From Marinoscillum sp049115815 (GTDB lineage Bacteria > Bacteroidota > Bacteroidia > Cytophagales > Cyclobacteriaceae): DNA of 64,000 bases. The position numbers and the translations under genes were made by a program. The stretch covers positions 124,001 through 188,000 of the forward strand of contig JAGDZO010000019.1 of assembly GCA_049115815.1 (NCBI GenBank), written 5' to 3'. Below, piece after piece: positions 42,861 to 50,277 of the stretch; position 1 is the stretch's first letter; the number at the start of each line of letters is the position of its first letter. The notes under the pieces were generated by a model. That model saw nothing but the letters and a program-made list of their open reading frames with translations. It did no database searches and had not been told where the DNA came from.

Positions 42861-44291
42861 ATGGCTTTTAAATCTAATCTCACCCTATTTATAACATTCG
42901 CCTTTTTATTCACCTTTTGTGAACAGAAAGAAAAGGAAAGTCCAATTCTTGAAGGCTCGACCAGTGAGCTCACTATTTTCTTTATCAATGACCAGCATGG
43001 ACAGATCGATAACTTCTCCAAAGTGAAGCACATCGTAGATCAGGAAAGGGCTAAGACCAATACGCTTTTGGTCTGTGCAGGAGATATGTTTTCGGGTAAT
43101 CCAATAGTGGATCAATACAAGGACAAAGGTTTTCCGATGATAGATGTGATGAACCAGACGGGGTTTGATGTTGCTGTATTGGGAAATCATGAATTTGATT
43201 ATGGAACTACCGCGCTGAAAGAGCGAATGGGCCAAGCAGAATTTGCCTGGGTGTGTGCCAATGTGGATATGCAGGAAAGCGGCGTTCCACAGCCAAATCC
43301 GTTTGTGACTGTTGATTTAGATGGCTTGAAGATTACGTTTTTGGGATTGGTCGAAACCTTTGGTAAACCAGGCGCAATTATCCCAGCTACACACCCTTGG
43401 AGAGTATCAGAACTGAAGTTTGAAAGGCATTATGATGTCATCTCTCAATATGCGGATCTTAAGTCCGCTGAAAATTCAGATATCCTCGTGGCATTGACAC
43501 ATCTGGGTTCTCGCGCAGATCGAGAGTTGGCTATCTATGCACCGTTTTTGGATCTCGTCATAGGCGGTCACTCTCATGAACAGCTCAATGATCAAGTAGG
43601 GAGTGTCTCTATAGTGCAGGCTGGGTCTTACTTGAATCTCTTGGGAAAGATATCGCTGACGATTCAAGATCAAAAAATCATTGGGCGTGAGATTTCCTTC
43701 ATCGATCTAAGAGAATACACTGATGAAGATCAATCACTAAAACAAACGATCGAAGCATACAATGATGCTCCAGAGTTTGATCAGGTAGTTGGGTACGCTA
43801 CCGCATATCATGATCGTACTGCACTTGGCTGCTTCTATACGGATGCATTGAAAGCCTATTTAGATGTGGATGTTTCTTTCCAAAATAGAGGTGGGATCCG
43901 AGCAGATATCAATGAGGGAAATATTACCAAAATGGAGATATATCAGATGGATCCTTTCAACAACCAGAGCGTGACCTTCACGCTTACAGCAGGCGAACTG
44001 AGTGACTTTTTCAAAGAAACGCAACAAGGTCTCTACGTCTCAGGGATAACCTTCGAGGAAGAAGGCGGGACTCTGTATGTCTTAGACGAAAATGGAATTA
44101 GATATGCTGAGGACGACATTATCACCATTGGTACCAATGATTACATTCCATCCGTGCATGACAGTTACTTCCCGCTAGAAAAAGCAGTAATCAACGAACT
44201 CACAACTGCTGAAACCATCATTGAGTATCTCGTGACTATCCAAGACACAGTCTCCAGAGATGGATGCAATAAGTATTATCGGTATAATTGA
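42861..44291 (+). CDS. 5'-nucleotidase/metallophosphatase lipoprotein
   Basis: A 476-residue two-domain protein of the UshA type. A lipoprotein signal ends at FTFC, about residue 20. The metallophosphatase domain shows the Asp-His (INDQHGQIDN), GD (CAGDMFSGNP), GNHEFDYG, and GHSHE motifs. The C-terminal domain has the QNRGGIRADI and DPFNNQ nucleotide-binding segments. It should release phosphate from extracellular nucleotides. The ATG at 42861 starts the signal peptide properly; one 11 codons upstream is less likely. Confidence 0.9.
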   Translation: MAFKSNLTLFITFAFLFTFCEQKEKESPILEGSTSELTIFFINDQHGQIDNFSKVKHIVDQERAKTNTLLVCAGDMFSGNPIVDQYKDKGFPMIDVMNQTGFDVAVLGNHEFDYGTTALKERMGQAEFAWVCANVDMQESGVPQPNPFVTVDLDGLKITFLGLVETFGKPGAIIPATHPWRVSELKFERHYDVISQYADLKSAENSDILVALTHLGSRADRELAIYAPFLDLVIGGHSHEQLNDQVGSVSIVQAGSYLNLLGKISLTIQDQKIIGREISFIDLREYTDEDQSLKQTIEAYNDAPEFDQVVGYATAYHDRTALGCFYTDALKAYLDVDVSFQNRGGIRADINEGNITKMEIYQMDPFNNQSVTFTLTAGELSDFFKETQQGLYVSGITFEEEGGTLYVLDENGIRYAEDDIITIGTNDYIPSVHDSYFPLEKAVINELTTAETIIEYLVTIQDTVSRDGCNKYYRYN

Positions 44292-44390
44292 TTACTTGGT
44301 TGAGTAAGCCCTAATAAGCAGAGCGTGAAATACTAATACGGTATGTAATATTTAATTTGAGTATATTGCTGGAAGAGAACCTCCCTAAGA

Positions 44391-45113
44391 TTGAAACATT
44401 TTATTCTCATATACTGCCTAATATCTTTTCTCCTAATAGAGTCCTGTGGAGTCCATTACTACTACCCTACTGAGCAAGATGTCTTGAGATACAAGAAAAA
44501 AGGAGATACCTATCTATCATACTCACCACTTGATAAGGAGCATTTCAGCACTTATAGCGTTGGTTACGCCATTTCAGATCATATAGCAATCAACTCGGGA
44601 TTGAAATCTTTTGGTGGAAGCAAACTCTTTGACAACTATGTCTGGGACAATGAACTGGTGGTATATAATAAATGGAGGAAGATTTTTTATCCATCTATTA
44701 ATTTCGGAGTAGGTTTTGGGGAACTAGACAAACACAAAGAACACTACGATCTCAACATCAGGCGACTATCCATAGTGCCGTCCTTTGGTATGTCGAACGA
44801 TTTCTTTGATTTAGCATTATCTGCTCGTTTTAGCAAAGTAAACTACGATCTGCACCTTGCTAATAATATTCCAAGTGATAGTGAGAGATATTATGATTTT
44901 CAAGATGTAGGAAAGAAAAGTTTCTATTTTGTAGAGCCGGCATTAACTGCAGGGATAGGATATAAAATAATTAAGTTTCGAGGGCAATATGTCTTAGCAG
45001 AAAAATTGGACCGAAACCATATTAACTATTACAAAGACCCAAATATTATAATAAGCGCCAACCTTACACTCAACATTTATGATCTTATGGAAGGTAAAAA
45101 TCCCTTTGATTAA
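44391..45113 (+). CDS. Lipoprotein of unknown function
   Basis: A 240-residue protein with a type II signal: hydrophobic segment IYCLISFLLIESC, so Cys at about residue 19 would be lipidated. The mature part is rich in Tyr/Phe and alternates polar and apolar residues (AINSGLKSFGG, FYPSINFGVGFGEL), suggesting a beta-rich domain, perhaps a small barrel. No domain recognised. It begins with TTG, since no ATG precedes the signal peptide. There is no operon partner. Confidence 0.55.
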   Translation: MKHFILIYCLISFLLIESCGVHYYYPTEQDVLRYKKKGDTYLSYSPLDKEHFSTYSVGYAISDHIAINSGLKSFGGSKLFDNYVWDNELVVYNKWRKIFYPSINFGVGFGELDKHKEHYDLNIRRLSIVPSFGMSNDFFDLALSARFSKVNYDLHLANNIPSDSERYYDFQDVGKKSFYFVEPALTAGIGYKIIKFRGQYVLAEKLDRNHINYYKDPNIIISANLTLNIYDLMEGKNPFD

Positions 45114-45139
45114 TAATTGGGAATTTGAGTTGCTAAATC

Positions 45140-46351
45140 CTATTTGGATGTCTGAGACAAAGACAACCTCACGATAAAAATGCTAACTATGGCCAATATT
45201 GTGCCCAACATAAACGGCGCTCCAGGGAAATAGATATCATTATCCAGGTTGGTGAAATATCTAAATATACCCGTCATCATTATTGGCCCCACAATTGATG
45301 TTAGCGTCATCACGCTCGTGATCCCTCCTTGCAGTTCTCCTTGTGCATTTTTGGGAATCTGACCAGACATAATAGACTGCAACGAAGGCCCCGCTATACC
45401 GCCAAATGCATATGGAACAATCACCGCATAGACCATCCAAGATTCACTCACCAGGCCTAGCATGAGCAGCCCAAACGCATTAAAGCCAAAGCCAAAATAG
45501 ACGGCATTGGTTTCACCCAATTTTTTCACAAGTGGCCCTACTAAAGCACCTTGCACTATAGAAACCATTACCCCCACAAAACCCAGGGATAATCCAATCT
45601 CCATAGAAGTCCACCCAAATTTTTCGATGGTAAAAAACGACCAATTGGAGTGTGTAGCATGAGCTGCTACATAAATAAAGAAGAGTGCTACTATGAGCCA
45701 AACGATTTTCTGATGGCTCAGAATGCTTTTCAAAGTGCCAAAAGGATTGGCTCGCTTCCAAGAAAACTCACGGCGATCTTCTTTGGCCAAAGACTCTGGT
45801 ACTACGAAAAAGCCATAAAAAGCATTGATCAAAGACAAGGCTGCCGCTCCCATAAAGGGAACTCTTGTTCCCAATTCGCCGAGGACCCCACCAAGCGTGG
45901 GCCCAACCACGAATCCTAACCCAAAAGCCGCTCCTATCATACCAAAATTCTTGGCCCTATTCTCAGGAGTACTGATATCTGCTATGTAGGCGTTGGCCAC
46001 TGTTACGCTACCGCCACACAAACCAGAAATCACTCTAGCTACAAACAACCATATAAGAGTAGGTGCGAAAACTATGACGATATAATCCAAGCCCAAGCCA
46101 ATCAAGGATGCCAGCAGCAAAGGCCTACGGCCATACTTATCACTTAATCCTCCCAAAATTGGCGCAGAAAAAAATTGAACAAAGGCATAGGTGGCTGCCA
46201 ATATTCCGCCGAAGAGCGAAGACTTACTATTGTCAAATCCAGTCAGCTCTGTGATCAAAGCTGGTACTACAGGAATGATCAATCCGATCCCAAGGATGTC
46301 AATCAACACCGTAATAAATATGAAAATGATAGCGGCCTGCTTATTCTTCAT
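45140..46351 (-). CDS. MFS efflux transporter, TetA/TCR-like
   Basis: A 403-residue carrier with 12 helices. The start of the protein (IFIFITVLIDILGIGLIIPVVP) and the loop GGLSDKYGRRPLLL resemble the tetracycline-resistance TCR group, with a GLCGGSVTVANAYIADI helix 5 motif. Drug specificity cannot be concluded from this. An in-frame start 16 codons upstream (46399) would reach back into the MATE gene, so the ATG at 46351 is preferred. A TAATTTCG box (one mismatch) ends five bases before it. Confidence 0.85.
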   Translation of the reverse strand: MKNKQAAIIFIFITVLIDILGIGLIIPVVPALITELTGFDNSKSSLFGGILAATYAFVQFFSAPILGGLSDKYGRRPLLLASLIGLGLDYIVIVFAPTLIWLFVARVISGLCGGSVTVANAYIADISTPENRAKNFGMIGAAFGLGFVVGPTLGGVLGELGTRVPFMGAAALSLINAFYGFFVVPESLAKEDRREFSWKRANPFGTLKSILSHQKIVWLIVALFFIYVAAHATHSNWSFFTIEKFGWTSMEIGLSLGFVGVMVSIVQGALVGPLVKKLGETNAVYFGFGFNAFGLLMLGLVSESWMVYAVIVPYAFGGIAGPSLQSIMSGQIPKNAQGELQGGITSVMTLTSIVGPIMMTGIFRYFTNLDNDIYFPGAPFMLGTILAIVSIFIVRLSLSQTSK

Positions 46352-46395
46352 GGGTGCGAAATTAGTCCATTTCGAAATGTACTGACAAGAATTAT

Positions 46396-47724
46396 TCAAC
46401 CACCGGCGGATGCTGCCTCTTTTTGCATTCTGCGAAGCAATTCGCGAAAGCGGAGCATATGAAAAATAGCTGCCACACTAAGTCCAAGCAGCAATCCATA
46501 CCAGATGCCTTCTATGCCTAATTCGAAAACAAAACCAAACACATAACCAGACGGAATAGCTATGCACCAGAATGAGATAAATGTGACCCATGTAGGAAAT
46601 TTGATATCGGTCATGCCGCGAAGAACGCCCAATCCAACAGCCTGCAAGCCATCTGAGAGCTGAAATGCTCCTGCTATGAGCATGACACTTACAGCTATAC
46701 TTTGTACGTATTCATCCTTGATGTAAAGCGAAACAAAAAATTCTCGAAAGATGAAAAAACACACCGCTGTACAACTCATGAAAACACCCACCATGACGAA
46801 AGAGGTAACCCCAGCCAACCTGAGATCTCTCAAACTGCCTAAGCCTTTTTGATTGCCAATTCGTACTGTAGCTGCAGCTGCCAGACCTGTAGCGCACATA
46901 TAAGTTACGGCTGTGATGTTGAGCGCTATCTGATGTGCCGCGAGCATCTCTGCACTGATCCATCCTACCATGATAGAAGCCACCGCAAATGCACCAACTT
47001 CAAAGACATACTGCATCCCTGTTGGCAAACCGATCTTCAGCATCTGTCTCACGCGAGCGCCATCATAGCTCCACCGAAAACCTACCAACATTTTTCGGAT
47101 AAACATCCACATCAAAATTGCCATGACTATTCTACTTATCAGCGTGGCGTACCCTGCTCCAAGCAGGCCCATTGGCGCTATGCCAAATGCTCCGTAGATC
47201 AACACATAATTGAGTCCGACATTGAGCAAATTGGCAATTACTGAAACTACCATAGGGTTGAAAGTATCAGAAAGTCCCTCTCTGAATTGACGGTGCGTTT
47301 GGAAAACCATTAATGGAATCAGCGAAACACACATCACTACTAGATAGGGTTCAGCTTCCTGAGCTACGGTTTCCTCCTGACCAAAGTACATCAGGAAATT
47401 GCTCAGAAATAAACCTAAAAAGCAAAGCAAAATGGACACTACTACATTCACGAACATTGAGCTCTGAAGGTAATTCATCAATGAAGATTGATCCTTCGGA
47501 TCGGCAGCAGCTACCAGTGGCGTAATGGCATAGCTAGTGCCTACACCAAACAATAACATGACAAAGAATATTGTGCCCGCGAAAGTGGCTGCTGCCAATG
47601 GAATCACCCCCACATGACCGACCATCATGGTATCAGCCACCCCTACCATGATGTGCCCCAGTTGCCCGATGATAACCGGATAAGCCAAGACGATGTTCTT
47701 CTTATAATGTTCTTTGAGGGTCAA
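46396..47724 (-). CDS. MATE-family efflux transporter
   Basis: A 442-residue membrane protein with twelve helices in two halves, each opening with a MATE signature (HIMVGVADTMMVGHVG at about 25-40 and MSGWIS/ASIMVGWISAEMLAAHQIALN in the second half). Such carriers export cationic drugs or metabolites using Na+ or H+. The start is a TTG at 47724 (MTLKEHYKKN). It precedes the MFS exporter gene on the same strand, so both exporters could be coexpressed, though the MFS gene has its own possible box. Confidence 0.87.
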   Translation of the reverse strand: MTLKEHYKKNIVLAYPVIIGQLGHIMVGVADTMMVGHVGVIPLAAATFAGTIFFVMLLFGVGTSYAITPLVAAADPKDQSSLMNYLQSSMFVNVVVSILLCFLGLFLSNFLMYFGQEETVAQEAEPYLVVMCVSLIPLMVFQTHRQFREGLSDTFNPMVVSVIANLLNVGLNYVLIYGAFGIAPMGLLGAGYATLISRIVMAILMWMFIRKMLVGFRWSYDGARVRQMLKIGLPTGMQYVFEVGAFAVASIMVGWISAEMLAAHQIALNITAVTYMCATGLAAAATVRIGNQKGLGSLRDLRLAGVTSFVMVGVFMSCTAVCFFIFREFFVSLYIKDEYVQSIAVSVMLIAGAFQLSDGLQAVGLGVLRGMTDIKFPTWVTFISFWCIAIPSGYVFGFVFELGIEGIWYGLLLGLSVAAIFHMLRFRELLRRMQKEAASAGG

Positions 47725-47773
47725 GTATTCGAATTTTTGGGTGCGCTAAGATAAGTGATTCTAGGCAGCAGCC

Positions 47774-48316
47774 TTACAATCCCAACAACCTCCCCAACTT
47801 CAAAATAGCAGCTATACTCAGACCATCCGTGATCTTACCTTCCATGACCATTTGGTGGACTTCCTTGAATGGAAGTTTCATGATTTTGAGGTCTTCGGTT
47901 TCTTCAAATTCTGTTTGTCCCTGTGTCAGATCTTGAGCTAGAAACGCATATCCTACTTCATTCGTCACCGAATTGGAAGTGTGAAGTTTCATGAAGCACT
48001 CCCACTTTTTGGCGGTCAATCCGGTTTCTTCTTTCAGTTCCTTCTTTGCTGAATCTAAGGGATCATCGAGCAATGGTCCTCCTCCCATAGGTATTTCCCA
48101 GGAATACTCATTAAGCGTATATCGCCATTGGCCTACTAGCCAAGTGTTTTGATATTCATCCAATGGTATGATGGCTATAGCCAAATTCTTGAACAGCACC
48201 TTGCCATATATACTTTCTCCTCCGCTAGGATTGGTCACTTGATCTTCTTCCACAGTGATCCACGGGTTATCGTATACCTTCTTGCTTGACTTAAGTTTCC
48301 AAGGATTTTTTTCCAT
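47774..48316 (-). CDS. Nudix hydrolase, ADP-ribose pyrophosphatase-like
   Basis: A 180-residue Nudix protein. The Nudix box reads GGPLLDDPLDSAKKELKEETGL: the REUXEEXGU part is KELKEETGL, which keeps the metal-binding Glu pair, while Arg is Lys and the upstream Glu is Asp. The length and WRYTLNEYSWEIPMGG segment suggest the ADP-sugar/ADP-ribose group. A TATCTTTG box ends four bases before the ATG. Upstream lies a 32-bp direct repeat. Confidence 0.85.
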   Translation of the reverse strand: MEKNPWKLKSSKKVYDNPWITVEEDQVTNPSGGESIYGKVLFKNLAIAIIPLDEYQNTWLVGQWRYTLNEYSWEIPMGGGPLLDDPLDSAKKELKEETGLTAKKWECFMKLHTSNSVTNEVGYAFLAQDLTQGQTEFEETEDLKIMKLPFKEVHQMVMEGKITDGLSIAAILKLGRLLGL

Positions 48317-48320
48317 AGGC

Positions 48321-48328
48321 CAAAGATA
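48321..48328 (-). promoter_or_regulatory. -7 box of the Nudix gene, four bases from the start codon
   Basis: TATCTTTG on the minus strand (48328-48321), then GCCT, then ATG at 48316. Exact consensus; no clear -33 element. Predicts a leaderless transcript. Confidence 0.55.
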
Positions 48329-48359
48329 AAACGCTCCTCAGGCTTTTCATCTTTCTTCC
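48328..48359. repeat. 32-bp direct repeat, left copy
   Basis: Begins AAAACGCTCCTCAGGC and is identical over 32 bases to 49103-49134. The two copies bracket the higBA-type pair at 48.4-49.0 kb. Confidence 0.92.
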
Positions 48360-48420
48360 CGCATCTTAACAGAGATAACTAGGTAAGAATAACCTTCACG
48401 CTAAGTTTTGCATAGGGGGA

Positions 48421-48711
48421 TTAAGCAACTTGAAATTTTTCAATTTGCATGAATTCATCGTCTTTATCCGCATGTGCGTTTCTTAAATCATACTCTCTTT
48501 GAAGATTCATCCAAAACGACTCTGTTGTACCAAAAGCTTTCGAAAACCTAATAGCAGTATCAGCAGTAATAGACCTCTTTTCTTTTATTATCTGACTTAT
48601 CCGAGTTTGCTGAACGCCAATTTGCTTGGCTAATTTGTACGCCGTAAGGCCCATTGGCTCCAAAAATTCTTTCTCTAGAACTTCACCTGGATGTATGTTT
48701 GTTTTTAGCAT
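48421..48711 (-). CDS. higA: HigA-family antitoxin, XRE type
   Basis: A 96-residue protein starting LKTNIHPGEVLEKEFLEPMGLTAYKLA, the VapI/HigA signature, with a helix-turn-helix at about 23-60 (QIGVQQTRISQIIKEKRSIT) and the C-terminal FWMNLQREYDLRNA motif typical of this group. It follows the toxin gene with a one-base overlap (ATGC/TAATG style). It should repress from the inverted repeat at 49001-49025. Confidence 0.92.
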   Translation of the reverse strand: MLKTNIHPGEVLEKEFLEPMGLTAYKLAKQIGVQQTRISQIIKEKRSITADTAIRFSKAFGTTESFWMNLQREYDLRNAHADKDDEFMQIEKFQVA

Positions 48712-48992
48712 TAGTGATAGTCGATTATTTGAACATCATGAGCATCTGCATTTTCCCATCTAAAGATCACTCTCCATTGATCATTAATGCTAATGGCCCA
48801 ATACTCTTTCATGTTTCCTTTTAGTTTATGCAATCGGTTGGAGGGGGGAATTTTTAAGTCTTGTACTACACTTGCTGCATTTATCATGAAGAGTTTCCTC
48901 AATGCATTGTTGGCAATTTCATTACTCCACTTTTTAGTCCTTACCCCATTCCATACCTTTTCAGTATGCTTGCAACCAAAACTCGCAATCAT
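48711..48992 (-). CDS. higB: RelE/HigB-family toxin
   Basis: A 93-residue toxin of the RelE superfamily (GraT/HigB type): MIASFGCKHTEKVWNGVRTKKW at the start, LKGNMKEYWAISINDQWRVIFRW in the core with catalytic Arg candidates, and a C-terminal strand VQIIDYH ending in His. It is the first gene of the pair. The TATCTTTG box ends four bases before the ATG, giving a leaderless mRNA. The pair sits between direct repeats, unlike the higBA at 34 kb, with which it shares no close similarity. Confidence 0.92.
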   Translation of the reverse strand: MIASFGCKHTEKVWNGVRTKKWSNEIANNALRKLFMINAASVVQDLKIPPSNRLHKLKGNMKEYWAISINDQWRVIFRWENADAHDVQIIDYH

Positions 48993-48996
48993 ACTG

Positions 48997-49028
48997 CAAA
49001 GATAGTATCTTCACACGATACTGTCAAA
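48997..49028 (-). promoter_or_regulatory. Promoter and operator of higBA (48.4-49.0 kb)
   Basis: Minus strand TTTG (49028-49025), 20-base spacer, TATCTTTG (49004-48997): exact consensus. In the spacer lies a 9-bp inverted repeat GATAGTATC-N7-GATACTGTC (49001-49025, one mismatch), which would let HigA block RNA polymerase. Confidence 0.75.
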
Positions 49029-49102
49029 TAACAATAGTATTGCTTGAAAGGTTGAGTTAGAGCAATATCAACCCTCGGGCCTTGGTAGATATTCACTTTA
49101 AC

Positions 49103-49134
49103 AAAACGCTCCTCAGGCTTTTCATCTTTCTTCC
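49103..49134. repeat. 32-bp direct repeat, right copy
   Basis: Identical to 48328-48359. This copy includes the last four codons and stop of the gene at 49122-49709 and is thus probably the original. Confidence 0.92.
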
Positions 49135-49709
49135 AATATCTTAATCTTGATGTCATGAGGGCTCACTTCATCTCCACCAAAGTATGGCCAGAGTTTGTAA
49201 TAGACTCCCATATTACAATTGTTCTCTCTCGTTATTCTTACTTCAGTTAGGTTATCCAATTGGAAAACATAGGAGTTATCTTCTAGGCTAATTCTATAAT
49301 CATGCGCCTGATTGATACCCACCATACCCATAAACCCAGATGTTCTGATGCCAGAATGATATACATAGGCATGAATTTCCAATTGCCCATCCAACCATCT
49401 CCACCCAAAACGCGCACTGTTTTCATGATGGTGCGAATTACAATCCGCAAATCCGGCGAGCTTGTTTAGATCATGCTGATTTACTGGATCTGCAGTTTCA
49501 TAGATAGCCGATTCATCAAACACAACCTTAAACACCATCTCATCTTTTTGCAATGTTTCAATCCTTAAAGATTGCCCATGGGTTCCTTTAGGAATGGTAT
49601 ATATGGTATATGGCTCTTCAAATTTGGGTTCGCATGACGTAATGAAAACAAGACTGGCAGCTACGAAACAAATGAAGAAAGAATGAAATACTGGAGAATC
49701 TTTTTTCAT
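49122..49709 (-). CDS. Lipoprotein of unknown function
   Basis: A 195-residue protein with lipoprotein signal (lipobox VFITSC at about 22-27). The mature part has many short beta segments (YTIYTIPKGTHGQSLRIETL, YRISLEDNSYVFQLDN) and a HHHENSARFGWRW motif, with no recognised family. It lies four bases after the 49714-50181 gene, forming a two-gene unit. Its 3' end carries the right-hand copy of the 32-bp repeat. Confidence 0.6.
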   Translation of the reverse strand: MKKDSPVFHSFFICFVAASLVFITSCEPKFEEPYTIYTIPKGTHGQSLRIETLQKDEMVFKVVFDESAIYETADPVNQHDLNKLAGFADCNSHHHENSARFGWRWLDGQLEIHAYVYHSGIRTSGFMGMVGINQAHDYRISLEDNSYVFQLDNLTEVRITRENNCNMGVYYKLWPYFGGDEVSPHDIKIKILEER

Positions 49710-49713
49710 TTTT

Positions 49714-50181
49714 TTAAAATGTTGTAAGTATCAACTTAGCAGTAATGGATGCTTCTTGACTTCTCATGCCAGCCGAAAAGGCAAAATCTACATGTCTAAA
49801 AATTTTACAGACTATAGTGATTTCAGGTGTGGCAATCAAAAAATGGTTGTTCACTAAACCCACTTTCATTTCTCCAAAAATTCGAACTTTATTACATCTA
49901 GACAATGGAACTTGAATGGATGCTCCTGCAAACGGATAATTCTCCTCGGACCTTTCAAAAGAGAAATTATTGGTAGATTGGTAGAAGACACCTGTAGCAA
50001 ACCCTTTTTGATTCACTAGCTTGAATTCATAGCCCTTTTGCAATCCCATGACAGTCTGGTTCAAATAACCTGCAGCCTGCATAGACTGACCAATTGATTT
50101 TTGATAACCAAACATTAAGAGCGCAAACAATACGAAGGCTACAAGAAGTTTTGGGGTGAGGTTCGATTTGATGATTTGCAT
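49714..50181 (-). CDS. Exported protein of unknown function, barrel-like
   Basis: A 155-residue protein with a long N-terminal signal or anchor (about 10-28, LLVAFVLFALLMFGYQ). The rest is beta-rich, with alternate hydrophobic residues and a final Phe (ASITAKLILTTF), compatible with a small outer-membrane barrel. The first codons ATGCAAATC can pair with GATTTGCAT upstream, which could limit translation. Confidence 0.5.
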   Translation of the reverse strand: MQIIKSNLTPKLLVAFVLFALLMFGYQKSIGQSMQAAGYLNQTVMGLQKGYEFKLVNQKGFATGVFYQSTNNFSFERSEENYPFAGASIQVPLSRCNKVRIFGEMKVGLVNNHFLIATPEITIVCKIFRHVDFAFSAGMRSQEASITAKLILTTF

Positions 50182-50209
50182 AATTTTACTTTTTGGAACT
50201 ATGCAAATC
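50173..50209 (-). promoter_or_regulatory. 9-bp inverted repeat that can occlude a start codon
   Basis: On the minus strand GATTTGCAT (50209-50201) precedes, by 19 bases, ATGCAAATC (50181-50173), which is the start codon plus the next two codons of the 49714-50181 gene. In mRNA these form a perfect 9-bp stem covering the ATG. Confidence 0.5.
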
Positions 50210-50277
50210 TTACTTCTTTCTCACCCCGAGGTTAGCGCAAAATCCTCATTCTCAAGAATCCGTAAATCACTTACGAC

